Positions 34,056 to 45,671 are shown, counted from the stretch's first letter. The stretch is 64,000 nt of DNA from Meconema thalassinum (GCA_946902985.2 OX336389.2:169270704-169334703), one strand, 5' to 3'. Translations and numbers: made by a program. Notes: generated from the sequence alone by a model not told the origin.

Positions 34056-35186
34056 AAAACCGACGGAAAATTCGTCAGTGTAAGGCCAACTATTGACTTA
34101 CCTTTGATAAATTGTGAAATACTAGAATATACGGCGACGCCACGCTCCTTGCCATCACAACACTTTTGTTAAAATTTCCGTCGATCGCTGCACGGCTCCG
34201 GCTGTGGTATTGCACCATGGAAGCTTTTCATGCTTTCTGGCCGCCTGGCTCGCTGCCGGCAGCGCACTCAGGCACCGGTGGCAGAAAAACGAACTACCCA
34301 TTCATGGGTATATTTTGTGTCATTTCTAGCAATCTGATTGTGCACGAGACCATTTTATCATTTTAAATGATCTTGTCGACTTCGTCGTTACGCTGGGGTC
34401 TGGCGTTACGTTATAGTGACGGACGAAATGTACCCAGATGCACTGAGGTGTGTGACGTCATAGTACCGCTTGGTGCATGTGTGCCCCGACAATCTCTACT
34501 TCGTTAGTATAAGACAAAAATCCCCGATTCTTGGATATCACGGGTAATCTCGAGAACCACTGGATGGATTTTGATGCGGTTTTCACCATTTTGTAAAGAA
34601 TATCTCGAGGAAAGATTCTGTAGAAAATAATTTATATATGATCAAAGGAAGCCAAGCAGTAAGGATTTCAGTGGAAAAGTCGAAAACAAACTTGGCGTCC
34701 GTGCGCTTCTTAAGCTTACGCTGGGCAAACCATTAAAAATATCAATATACTATGAGCGTAAGAATTGGTCAGCATGAAAAGTTCTACAAAAACGTCCGGG
34801 AGAGCATATTCCTATCTTCAATACATCGCCCACTATAAGTGTTTTTAGACTGGATGGAAGGGGGAAGTCCCGGCGAATTTGAAACAAGATAAGCAAGATA
34901 AGTATTATGCAGATAATTTTCTAACATGGCAAGAGTCTTTGGCTTCGAGCGAAGCGAGAAGCCTCCATCCAGCTTTTCTAGCATTTTTCAGCATTTGTAG
35001 CATTCAAAATGATACAAAGTCTAGTCTTTCAGACTGACTGTCACTTTTTTAACGCAGAATGTGACCAGTTTTGTTAAAAAAGTGAGAATAGCGAGTAATT
35101 TCATCAAATAGTGAGAAAAGTGAGGCTGCTTCGAAAATAGTGAATAATAGTGAGAAAAGTGAGTCGCTGGTAGCCCTGCTGTTCAA

Positions 35187-35974
35187 TTCCACGTAGTTAT
35201 GATCAATGCAATTCCACAGCTCCATTTAAAATTATACAAAGATGTACAACACTGTACAAATTCTTGTACAATAAAAGGGGTTTTTTTAATTCCGAATTAT
35301 TCTAAATTATATCCTGCAAGTATCTTATAACAATTCTATTAGAATTCTATTCTATTAGAAACTTACCTTAAACACATTTATTTTTAGTTCCCCTAAATTA
35401 GTCTCTTACATCTCCATTCCATGGTTGTTTCCCCTACAATCCAAAATATTTACCGAGGCAAGGGCATGATTGGAAAATAAGACATTACAAGGCATCGAAT
35501 CTTCATCAGAAAGTGAAGTTACTCTACTGCTTTCTAAGTTCATCTCTAACTTCATAAGCTTTCATCAACACTACCCTTTTATAGCTTCATAAGCTTACTT
35601 AGCTTACTTCTACTCTACCCTTATCCAGCTTTATAATCTTGCTTCTACTTTACAATCATCTTCCCTGATGTCATTGTGCAAGCAGGCTGCTGACACCATC
35701 AAGAGATGAATAAGCTTTCCTCCAATATCTTAAATAAATAAATAAATAACAAAACAAGGCTTTTCAGCTATTTTGTAATATTCTAAAGGTCCCAGATTCC
35801 AGCCCTGGCCATGCCAAGTAATTTTTACTCTCTGTTTAACATCTATATGGCTTGTTCTCCTTGTACAGAGCGTAACCTAATAGCTGATAAACCTCATTTG
35901 GTATTAAAAGCATGGATGAAGAAGACATTATATTTTTTAAAAAACATTGCTAAAATAATGAAATCAATAAATAC
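35187..35974. other. Intron sequence with a small SINE-like fragment
   Basis: About 35785-35830 resembles the start of the SINE at 53410 (GATTCCAGCCCTGGCCATGC then CAAGTAATTT). I see nothing else. Confidence 0.4.
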
Positions 35975-36118
35975 CTCATAGTTGGCCATGACAACTCTAG
36001 TGAGTGTACTCTTCACTGCATTAGTGTCAAATGGTGGATGCCCAACCAAGATAGTGTACAGCATACATCCAAGACCCCACACATCAGCTTCCAAACCATG
36101 TGAGCTGCGTGTTGCTAC
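35975..36118 (-). CDS. Plk4: Plk4 exon: helix F/G region of the kinase domain
   Basis: An exon of 144 bases (48 codons) runs from acceptor TTTTTTAG to donor GTATTT. The peptide begins [20 protein letters not shown] and continues [19 protein letters not shown], ending TRVVMANYE. The DVW aspartate is the conserved helix F residue. The PPFDTxxVKxTLxxVV pattern is typical of PLK4. Phase is 0 at both ends, so the exon joins SPE before it and LPAHLSPDAQD after it. It sits alone in a gap of more than 35 kb between its neighbours, which are 14.8 kb upstream and 20.9 kb downstream. Confidence 0.94.
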
Positions 36119-36292
36119 CTAAAAAATACATCAAACTTGAGAAATCCTTCATTTGTTGCAGGGAGATTGCAATAATCACAACATATTAAACTTACAGTAC
36201 AATTGATTTTTTATAATATTCACTCATTTACGGAATTCTGATTAAATGCATGCAGATAAAATATTTGCGACAAATAAATCCTTATAGAGCAG

Positions 36293-36828
36293 GCGTGGCC
36301 ACAACGAGGCTCGCGAGCCAAATGTGGCTCTTGAGTCATTCTCGTGCAGCTCCTTGAAAAAGTACTTCAGATTTTTAAAAGTTTATAAAGTATATAAATG
36401 GACTGGCGGTTTGGAAGAAAGTTCCAGAAATGAAATACTTACTAACAAAAGAGTGTGCTTATCTCAATATTTGGGACTACTTACTGTAGGTATGAATCAC
36501 TGTACTCAACGCTCAAGTTCACTGAATCTAAATCGAACTAAACTAACTGATGCACCTTGAAATGAACTTATCAGTCAGATTTCAAACAACTACAGTAACA
36601 GTAAAAATGAGCACTCAAAAAAGCACTTCTCAAAAGTAAAATCCAGGATCTTATTGTACAATTGAACAATAATGTTACCGTATGTGTTAAGTAAACTATA
36701 TTAATGTATCCTCATTGTTTATTAAATAAAAAACGTGTCTTTATTTTATAAATCATTCATTTTTTAACAATCTGGCTCAATTCGAAACAGCTTCATAAAT
36801 TTGCGGTTCCCAAAGTTAATGTTATTGG
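36293..36828. mobile_element. hAT-type miniature element
   Basis: The left end CAGGCGTGGCCACAACGAGG followed by CTCGCGAGCC, and the right end TTGGCCATCCCTG, match the 'CAGGGGTGGCCAAC' class of hAT ends. Flanks TTATAGAG and TAATAGCG could be a decayed 8-bp TSD. No coding capacity was recognised. Confidence 0.55.
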
Positions 36829-37690
36829 CCATCCCTGTAATAGCGCAATGTGAACACATTTCAGATTTATTATTATTGTGTCACATTACAGTGATCATCA
36901 AATTCTGAGAGTACTTAAGTTTAATTTTCACTTCATATGTATATACGAAAAAAGGAACCCAACATAAATTATACTATTGAACCGCATTCCATGGATGGCA
37001 GGTGTGGCCAATCATAAGGAAAAGAACGGAAAAGAATAGTTGTTGTATTGTTTCCTTGAATTTGTTAGATTGAAGTACATCCCTAAGGATCAAGCAGCTT
37101 CACGAAACTATTGATTGTGAATACAATGGGTATTGTACAACTAGTACAGATACAGGATATACTTAACAATAGAATAGCCAGAAGACTCGTGTAATTAATA
37201 ATTTCTTTCTTGCCCTTGCCATGCCTTTACCAGTATCCAATCAACCTTTAATGTTAATTATGTGAAAAGTAATACTGTATATACACTGAACTAATAGTCA
37301 AATTCCAAAATAATTTAATTTTTCACAATTTCCATTAATCTCTGCCAAATTAAACAACATAAATACTTGCCTTTGATGTTTTACAATACATAGCTGACAA
37401 AGGTGACCAGATTTCAGTAACAATACACACAATGAAAAATGTTCACTTTTGCCTCGTCTCAAAATTCTCTCATATCTCAGACATATAGCATACTGTACTG
37501 AGCTGTGTTTTTACAGGTAGACGTTTTCTTTATTTATATATTATTGAAAATTTCTAGCAACATTCAAGAAGGATTTTTGACTGTTAACTTACCAGTAAAT
37601 TCCACTACATTTATTATACCGTTTTCGTCATGCGGATCATCAAATTCTGAGAATACTCTGTAAGTTTAAATTTCACTTTATACGTACATG
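36829..37690. repeat. Direct repeat ATCATCAAATTCTGAGA
   Basis: The segment starting ATCATCAAATTCTGAGAGTA and ending near TATATACG occurs at 36896-36950 and again at 37637-37698, leading into the Penelope RT remnant. I recognise nothing else in this interval. Confidence 0.55.
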
Positions 37691-38640
37691 TATATACGTC
37701 ATGCGGATGACATCTGTGTCATCTTAGATAAAGACGTTATAGAGGAGGGTACATTATTAAATAAATTATATGAAATAGATAATATAAAATTTACAGCAGA
37801 ATCGGAAATCAACAATTCAATAAATTATTTAGATTTAACTATCAAGAAAAACAAAATAGATTAAATTACAAAATATATAGAACACCAACTCAAACCAGCA
37901 GTCATCAAAAAGGATTCAAACCACCCGGAAGGCCATAAGAAGGCAGCTTTCATTAGTTTCGTAAACAGGGCGACTAGCCTACCTATAACAGAAAAAGCCT
38001 ACACAGATGACATTTCTATAATACAGCAAATTGCAGAAGCGAACAGATAAAATAGAACATATGTAAACAATATTATTAGTAAAATTAACAACAAACCCAA
38101 GTCCAATTTAGCACGCGAGAATAAAAAGAAAGATGTTCATGCTGTTCTCACCTACACCAATAGGTTAACATATAATATAATTAAGCAGACCCGACCAGCG
38201 GTTGGAAACTGCTCAAGATGATGATGATGATGATGATAATATAATTAGTTCACTGAAGAAATACAACATGAAGATCGCACATACAATAAAACTGTTAATA
38301 GTAATACAAAAAGTTTTTCAATTCCATACAAATTAATCAGTAGAATAAACATAGTAGATCAGGCATATAAAGAATGGAATGCAGTGAATGCGATGCCAAT
38401 TAAATCGGTCAAACAGGCCGTAATTTCAACATTCGTTATGCAGAACATTTAAATGCAATTAAACATAGGAAATTATCGGCCATGAGAACACATATGGAGG
38501 AGACAGGCCATAAATTCACTAACATGGAAAATGATTTGAAAAATATTACAATATAAGAAAGAATCTATCATGAATATTCTGGAACAATTGGAAATAAACA
38601 CGGCTGAAAGAATCAATCCGGCTCATAACCTCAGTGAAAT
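37690..38640 (+). pseudogene. Penelope-like element: RT end and GIY-YIG endonuclease remnant
   Basis: The plus strand from the RT active-site region reads ADDICVILDKDVIEEGTLLN, KFTAESEINNSINYLDLTIK, SNHPEGHKKAAFISFVNRAT. Near 38400-38540 it has IGQTGRNFNIRYAEHLNAIK then HRKLSAMRTHMEETGHKF. The second part is the GIY-YIG-type nuclease found behind the RT in Penelope-like elements. In-frame stops occur at 37861 and 38048, the frame shifts later, and a 52-bp insertion (38184) and a SINE (38674) interrupt it. Confidence 0.75.
38184..38235 (+). mobile_element. 52-bp LINE-tail retro-insertion
   Basis: AGCAGACCCGACCAGCGGTT...CTCAAG followed by (ATG)n is the extreme 3' end of an RTE-like LINE. It is flanked by the perfect 12-bp duplication ATAATATAATTA at 38172-38183 and 38236-38247. 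Confidence 0.88.
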
Positions 38641-38669
38641 GAATTTCGAAACAAACATTCTATTTGATA

Positions 38670-38673
<4 letters not shown>

Positions 38674-38704
<31 letters not shown>

Positions 38705-39011
38705 CGTGTGGCCTCCTGAGAGGCCGAGTGCAGGTCTTTCTAGGTGACGCCCGTGGGCGACCTGCGCGTCGGGATGAGAGATGGAATTGATGAAGGCGAA
38801 TGAAACTGGGCAAGGATGTGGAAGGAAGCGGCCGTGGCCTGTCAGTAGGTACCGTCCCAGCATTTGCCTGGTGTTGAAAATGGGAAACCACGGAAAACCA
38901 TTTCAAGGACGGCCGACGGTGGGGCTCGAACCCACGCGTCTACCGAGTCAGCAGAGAGCTTGGCCCCATGACCTAACGCTGCGCTTTAGCGCGCGTAGCC
39001 ACTACTGTCGG
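38674..39011 (-). mobile_element. tRNA-derived SINE with long poly(A) tail
   Basis: The minus-strand head GCGCTAAAGCGCAGCGTTAG and B box GGGTTCGAGCCCC are followed by a body ending in AGGAGGCCACACGAAA and a run of about 30 A (T at 38674-38704). The 13-bp duplication TATTTGATACCTT lies at 38661-38673 and 39012-39024. Confidence 0.88.
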
Positions 39012-39798
39012 TATTTGATACCTTAATTGATATAATTATAAGCAAAATTAATTAAAGGCAACAGGTAAATTTCCATAGTTCGATAAATATAATATTATGA
39101 ATCAGGTTTTGTTCTGCACTAGGGCGCTAACACATATTTTCCTCGTGCCTACCGGTGGGTTTACGTCACTAGTCCACACGACCGCTGCCCCACCTCCAGC
39201 ATTCCCCTTGACATCCCCGCCGCTCAGTCCGTATAGCATACTCCCTCCCAACACGCAGGCAGTGCAGCTCAAGGCTGCAGTGTGTTCATAGATTGCTTGC
39301 AAAATAATCAACTCACATTTGACAGGTATGCGAAAAGACGAAAGAAGTCAATCCAATATCAAGTATAGGACTAATAATAATAATAGTTTTTCTGTGTTTT
39401 TCTTAGAAATGCACGCTGCTCAAATGACAACACATCAAATAGGAATCCATTGTTGATCAAACCAGAACTAAGTAAAATGATTTACTGCAATATTAGAGAT
39501 CAGCGCACATTCAAATGGGTTTTGGATCGTTCTTATAATACAAGCCTTATATTTTTCATTTTTAGATGAGTTCAACTATAAAGCAGTAATTCAATTAAGA
39601 AACCTAGCTTCATCAGGGAAGAATTCTACATACAATCAAATACAGTTTCCATTTTATCAACATAAAAAGGACCAATTGTAAATTTTGACAGTTTTAATGC
39701 AACAAGAAAAGAGGTGCCTGTATGGCACAGAACATAACAAACATGAACCAAAGAAGTTGTTAGGTTTGAAGCCATTTTTCAGTGTTGCCTAAAGAAAC

Positions 39799-40504
39799 AA
39801 AAGTTTGGTGCTTTTCAGTCGGTCAACACGAATGTACCCAAATAGAGCTGGGTTATGCCCTAAACCATGCGTGGCGAAGATAGTTACACGGTCTTTAATA
39901 GTTGTAGATCTTCCTGTATTCACTAACATACATTCTTATCTAGATTTGGCAACGTCACACAAATAAACATGGTACTGACCTCAGAAAGAATGTAGGAACA
40001 AAAGGGAGAGAATGGGAAAAACCCGTTCAGCCCAGCTAACACCCGGGTTAGTCGACCATAACTGGTGCCAGAGTGAACACGAAACTGCTTGAAGTTCCAG
40101 TTAGGGAGACAACCGGATAAGTATCAGCCTGTATTATTACAGTATAAACATAGTTGATTTTGTATAACCATATAATCACTCCAAACAGACAAATTCCGGA
40201 TTTTCATCACCATTGTAGAAGTTCACCTAACATTAGATATACTACATTTAGCATACACCGACAGTTGCATTACCAACACTGCAACTAAATAATTGTACAT
40301 ATTGTATATATTTTTCACCTGTATTCTCAAACATAGACGTTATAGCCTAAGTGTAATGGATCTGACGATGATCGCATGACGATCGAAACTGGTCATCCTA
40401 GTGTATTTAGTAATCTAATGTCATTTATTTCAGGATTAGGGCATAACCCAGCTCTATTTGGGTATATTCGTGTTGACCGACTGAAAAGCACCAAACTTTT
40501 GAAC
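39799..40504. mobile_element. Inverted-repeat element carrying a hammerhead motif
   Basis: About 70 bp at 39799-39873 return in reverse at 40433-40504; both contain CCAAATAGAGCTGGGTTATG or its complement. The 560-bp interior holds a clear hammerhead motif at 40353-40402. Inverted partial copies at the ends are usual for Penelope-like insertions, so this is probably a PLE terminus, though no RT is inside. Confidence 0.65.
40353..40402 (+). ncRNA. Hammerhead ribozyme motif, well formed
   Basis: GGAT before the core pairs with ATCC after the cut (stem I). CTGACGA is at 40362-40368, stem II is GATCG/CGATC with loop CATGA, GAAAC is at 40385-40389, and stem III is AC/GU with loop UG. The predicted cut follows GUC ending at 40394. 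All conserved core bases are present. Confidence 0.78.
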
Positions 40505-40697
40505 CAAAGAAGTTTCAAAGGACACAACGGGTTAAAAACTTTTTAACATGATTTCAATTTTATAATTTTAATATTAAGCAGAATAATTTTATAGACTAGT
40601 GACATAATAACAGATGTTAACATTTAAGTTAGTGTTAATTTTAAGTTGTGCTAATAGACTATGTGTGTTTGTAAGTGTTTTTCCATGTTTTTATTGA

Positions 40698-40750
40698 GTG
40701 CATCTGGCTGAGGAAGAGCGGAATAAATCGCTCGAAACATGTCAAATTAT
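40698..40750 (+). ncRNA. Hammerhead-like motif, stem I weak
   Basis: CTGAGGA at 40708-40714, stem II GAGCG/CGCTC, GAAAC at 40734-40738, then AU and GUC. The bases flanking the core do not pair well as stem I, so it may be decayed. Confidence 0.5.
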
Positions 40751-40864
40751 TTGATTTCAAACAGTACAATAATTGTAGTGGAATATTCATTCAATACAGA
40801 CCTAAAATGGAGATTAATACTCTTAATAGTTAATCCCCAACTTTCATAGTATTAATCAACTCTA

Positions 40865-41345
40865 TGTTCGACCCTGACTTATATGCCAGAAAACTGTACT
40901 ATAATGAGGCTCATTATAACACTATTTTTCATTATGAAACAGTTTCTCCCACCAATCAGAGCTCAAGAAACAGTTGTTTGACCAATTAGATAATTAGATG
41001 CGCTGAGTTCCACGGCTTTCTAATTTAAATTTCACTGCCTGGCCCAGTGTCATAGTAGGGTAATCGAGGAGGTCATGGTCAAATACAAGGCATTCTCTGC
41101 ATCTCATGCGCTCTGTTCAGTACATAAAACTGGCAAAATATCGACAGATAGTTATGAATATTTATGTTCGAACATAAAATAGTTATAATAATTATCGTCG
41201 AACATAAACAGTCGTATGCAACTCGCCTATAATGGTAATTAAGACACTCGTATGGAAATGATAAAACTCGCATACACTTGTTTTATAAAGATACTTGTGT
41301 CTTAATTATTGTCATTATAGGCTCATTGCATAATGTACTATTATC
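40865..41345. repeat. Dispersed ~480-bp repeat with hairpin end, copy 1
   Basis: Matches 45840-46295 in the same orientation at roughly 88% by eye. The last 100 bp form an inverted repeat (TATAATGGTAATTAAGACAC against GTGTCTTAATTATTGTCATT). ATAATGAGGCTCATTATA near the start is palindromic. It is probably a non-autonomous foldback element. Confidence 0.65.
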
Positions 41346-41625
41346 TACTTCACTCGATTCAATTTGCTTGGAAAAGGAAAACTAACTTCAGTGTATAATA
41401 CATACTAAACATGTACGGCATTTACTCTATATCATCACTGAATTAGCAACACTGGGTATCTGACAACGCTCTTCCTTCTCCGTTCTTTTCCACCCTGGTG
41501 GAATCTTTGTTCAAGGTTATGAACACAAGTATAGCATCCATTCGGCCGTGTTTAGAGCGCCATATCAGGGGATTCTTTTATATTTGCTTGTTAAGAGCAA
41601 ACCTGTTTTCTCAGTTATGTTCATG

Positions 41626-42791
41626 CCACTGATCTCTATACATGGATCGCTGATGGCAGCTCTCCGCTGCACGAGAAAGTATGCCAGGTTGAGCGCGGTC
41701 CGCCATGTTGGCGTACCCATTGTCGAGCTCTTCTTATGGGGAAGCAATGATAATCTAGTCAATTTTAAATCGTAATTAATGGTGCTATGGAACAAATAAA
41801 AATATAGAGATATGTTCACTCATAGCAAAAGGGCATTGGGATCACTGACACTTCATTACGAGGTCAGTAAATCTCCGGAATAGCAATAAAAATGAATGTA
41901 TAATAACGGCTGACAAATATCAACTAAGGAGCTGAGTACACGCAATTATTAGCGATCAGTAACAGAGTAACGAGTGAAAAACAATCTACTACTGTTTATT
42001 TCAGATAGTTCCGTGGGGGGGGAATTGTGGAGGTGGACACGCCGATTCGTACCAGGGTTGCAGGCACTACAAAAAGCCATCAAAATCAGCAGTTGAAAAA
42101 CAAGCAACAACACCATAAGCCCATCCCCTCACTTCTCTCCCTCTCGCCAACACTTCCCCCAAGTAATCCCAGCACTCTACATCAAATACTACAGCTTTTA
42201 ATCACGCTAGCAGCACAATAAACTTAATAATAACGGGAAGTAGATCTAAGCCAAACCAATTTTACTCCTCAGCTGCACATAAAACTTAACACAACTAAAA
42301 ACCTACTCAAAATATACTCTCCCCACCGTTTTAATACTATTAAGCGAACTATTCGCACCCAGAACCGAAAAACCCTGAAATGGGATCAAATTTAAAAACG
42401 CAATAGCCTAGCCCGATCACGTCTGCTTCAGCACCACTGCATATGTATACTTAACTTCACAATAACTTCAAAATTACGGCTAAGTGACCTATCTGCCTGA
42501 GAAGTAAAGGTATTACCGGCTTGCCTCGGATGATGGGTCACCAAACCAGTACTTAAAAATAAAATTTTACGCTTTAAATAACCAAATTCAGCCCATTTTT
42601 CAACTACAAGAAACACAAAATATTTACTGCCAGTATAAATACATGTATAACATCAAACTACCAGTAACCAATCACAGAGCCGGATTCGCAATATTGCACC
42701 ATGCACTCGCTGCCATCTTGCTATATCTGTCATCGTCTATTCGGCTTACTGCTGCCTTAGCTACCAGCCATCCATGTATAGAGATCAGTGG
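41626..42791. mobile_element. TIR element, CCACTGATCTCTATACATGG
   Basis: Inverted ends of about 30 bp (CCACTGATCTCTATACATGG on both) have TTCATG duplicated at 41620-41625 and 42792-42797. The 1.17-kb interior has no recognised transposase. Confidence 0.72.
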
Positions 42792-42852
42792 TTCATGCAC
42801 TAGGTTATGCACGCATTTTCATATGTTCGAGCTTACTGTTAGGCTGAGCAAA

Positions 42853-43480
42853 CATGAGCAACATTAACAAGAAGAGGAAAATGCAAGATGAAAATAGGAG
42901 TTATAGAGATGAATGGGAGTTAGATTACTTGGTCACACATAATAATGGCAAATAGAATTATCAAGAAATGATTCGACACACTTTTGATCTTGTCAAGAGA
43001 ATAAACTGAAGATGGGAATTTTTTAGAGTTTTGTGTAACTTAATTACTGAAGTTATTATTCAAGAATTCAATTAAAGATTGTCTGACTTCGAAGATATTA
43101 AAGATAAACTGCTCCTTTTCAATGACCCTTTGAATGAGGATATTGAGAATCAGCCATCGATATATCAAGGAGTTCTGTGATCGTCAGGCTGATCCTTTTC
43201 TTCAAACCAGGTCTGAATGAGACCTCAACTTTTTCAAGCTACTTCCCGAGGGCAGATTTCCTCAGCTTAGAGATTTTAGTTTGCAGCTTACCTCAATGTT
43301 TGGAAGCACTTATCCATGTGAAAGTGCTTTTTCTAACATGAAATTCATAAAAAAGTAAGCACAGGAGCTGCCTCAATTATGACTCCTTGTAACAACTACT
43401 AAGACTGGCAGTTACTATCATAGAAGTGGACATCCCTACTTTGGTGAAGGAGGCAGATAATCCTCAGTGCTCACATTAAT
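42853..43480 (+). pseudogene. GTF2IRD2-type hAT transposase, internally deleted
   Basis: The plus strand starts MSNINKKRKMQDENRSYRDE then WELDYLVTHNNGK and a stop. After about 90 bases the C-terminal region follows: RLSDFEDIKDKLLLFNDPLN, FFKLLPEGRFPQLRDFSLQL, and TSMFGSTYPCESAFSNMKFI. The start resembles the KRK...EEW entry of GTF2IRD2/FAM200-like hAT proteins, and FGSTYxCExxFSxMKxxK is their C-terminal signature. The zinc finger and most of the catalytic domain are missing, so this is a relic. Confidence 0.65.
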
Positions 43481-45060
43481 TTGTGCATTTTGGCCTAATG
43501 GTAATATATCCTATTTCAGCAATTTGGTCTGCTGTACTTAACTGTTAAATTTATTTGAGTGAAAATTTTTAGCATGTAGCCTTCAGCATGAATTGTCGAA
43601 ATATTTTGCCCCCCAGTACTTCTGAACTTGGACAGGCCTGATCTAAAACCTCAATTTAGAAACTAATAATGGATTGAATCTATCATGCTGAATAAGCATG
43701 TTGTTTTCACAAAATAACACCAAAATCGCCCATTCTTGTTGAGAACACATAGTCATCCACAAGTTCTCATAAATCTCCGTTACACTTAACTATGTGATAT
43801 GCTTACATATAGAACAACTGCTAAAAGACTGGAAAGTAAAAAACAATATCACTTGAACAATACATGTAGGCTAACCTAAAATATGCAGGCTTACATCACA
43901 AATAAAGAAAGGTTTGAAACATTTACACATTTACACAAAATATAAAAGTATAATTAACTTTTAAAATGTGAGACAACCCCACATTTTACATTTATCAAAA
44001 ATGAAGATAAAGGTAAAGGTAAATTTCTTGTGGAAAATAATGTCACAGATCACCCTCTCCTGTGTTGCCATGAAACATGCACATAACTCTTAACCTTTTG
44101 AACTCCATTACCAGCAGTGTATGCTTCCTGCTCCACTCCTAATTAATTTCTGCACTATGAACAGCAGTAGGAAGTGAACACTGCAAAACAAAAAATGATT
44201 CATGTACTATAAAATATATTTCCAAGTCAGATGTTGGTTCAACATTGTCACTATCCCTGTTCACTAACTATTCTAAAATATCCAGTTTCGTAAGCGAAGA
44301 TGAAGGAGACACCATGATTACATTCAATCTTCGAAATATGTCATAAACATTCAAGAATAACTAAGGTAAAAAATGCATTACAATTCCCGCAAACTATAGT
44401 AAATAGGGAAAGGAGTTCTCTTGGAAACCACTAGATGGCATCACAATACTGGAATACAGCACAGAAGTCATACGAGCGCAACGAGAACAAGCTATCCTCA
44501 TGTCGTGAGGGACTCGACATCGGAGTGGAAGTTAAATATTTTAATGTCGAACCCTAGTCGACATAGGAATGCAAGAGGTTAAGGCAGCTATGAAATATTT
44601 TTAGAGTATGCCACTAACACGTAGAGGTCCATGAAATTGGGGAGATTAGAAAACATGAATTTTGGCCTTTTGACTTTTTTTTTAACGTCTAGTTCAAAAT
44701 AGACCTATATTATCTCCTAAAAGAATTTATAAATCATAAAATAATGCAACAATTGAACATAAAATGAAAATAGGTCTTGAAACAATTTCAACATAATGTT
44801 GTATGGAGATGGGGAGAAGGGGAGGAGGAGTAGAAAGAAAATGACCACCCTACCGTAAGTAAACTCTGACTCAGGAACACCTCCCCGGACATTCAAACAT
44901 GTCAATAAAGCAGAAACTATGCAAACTCTGGAGTGACCTAAATTTCTCGAGTATATATGCCAGGGTTGGAAAACAATATGCTTTTTGTTTGGTTTATACA
45001 AGATCAGAATTTTATCACTTCAATACTCCCGACCCACAAGTGGCGAAATGATGTAATTTA
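43481..45060. other. Intron sequence, no recognised feature
   Basis: AT-rich, no element ends or exon recognised. The short open frames lack known motifs. Confidence 0.4.
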
Positions 45061-45069
45061 GTTGGCACC

Positions 45070-45438
45070 ATGGTGTTCTTGTCATGCAGTCTTATGTATA
45101 CAAGAACTCGGTGCTTATTTCCAGATTTCACCCACTTTTATCGACTTCACTATCAGCTACCGTATCTCAGGATGTGTGGCACAGTTCCAGGGTTAAAATT
45201 GTGTCCTAATGACGGCCAGCAAAATTCACTCCTTGAATTAAAGAATTTACGGATGACCAACAAGTGCCGCCAACCATATCACCAGGCATTCAACTCTGTT
45301 ATTTCAAGACCAAGAGCTTTAATTGGAGATGATTCCACTCCATTTGGTTCAGCTAATGCTTCAGATGTATTGTCACAGGAAGCACTGCTTGTTATAAGAA
45401 AAACATTAAAAGAGGGCTTCGATAAGTTTGAAAAATGA
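45070..45438 (+). other. Unidentified 122-codon open frame
   Basis: ATG to stop, with a polar second half (MTNKCRQPYHQAFNSVISRP, ALIGDDSTPFGSANASDVLS, EALLVIRKTLKEGFDKFEK). I do not recognise a family. The base composition is more even than in its AT-rich surroundings, so it could be a piece of a transposon or processed gene, or chance. No splice or promoter evidence is visible. Confidence 0.25.
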
Positions 45439-45671
45439 TGGGAAAACACCACAAATATTCTGAGTTCAAATACGACCATGACTTGTAAATCTGAAATAAC
45501 ACCGCCAAATTAAACTATAACACCGAAATTGCATTATTAACTAATGATGATGATAATCAACCAGCACACCAACGAACAGTCCATGTTTACAAGTCATGGT
45601 GGCTGACCGCATACATCTCCTCCTGTTAACCTTGATCTGTTGCTATAAGCCTGGTCGATCACAAGCATGTT

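Larger units (their letters stand above)
31668..35178 (-). mobile_element. hAT-type element, 3.5 kb, perfect 8-bp TSD
   Basis: Ends CAGGGCTCCCATCCACTCACT (left) and AGTGAGTCGCTGGTAGCCCTG (right) are imperfect inverted repeats. CTGTTCAA is duplicated exactly at 31660-31667 and 35179-35186. Both ends hold many AGTGAGT/AGTGAAA motifs within about 130 bp. A minus-strand transposase relic (32930-34055) and a SINE (32318-32596) lie inside. Confidence 0.88.

Noticed and set aside
34166..34366. 66-codon plus-strand frame in the hAT element
   Set aside because: No motif, opposite to the transposase strand, and in the non-coding end of the element.
38218..38238. (ATG)n run as a stand-alone microsatellite
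   Set aside because: It is the tail of a 52-bp LINE insertion with a target duplication. The same applies at 45672, 12690 and 57119.
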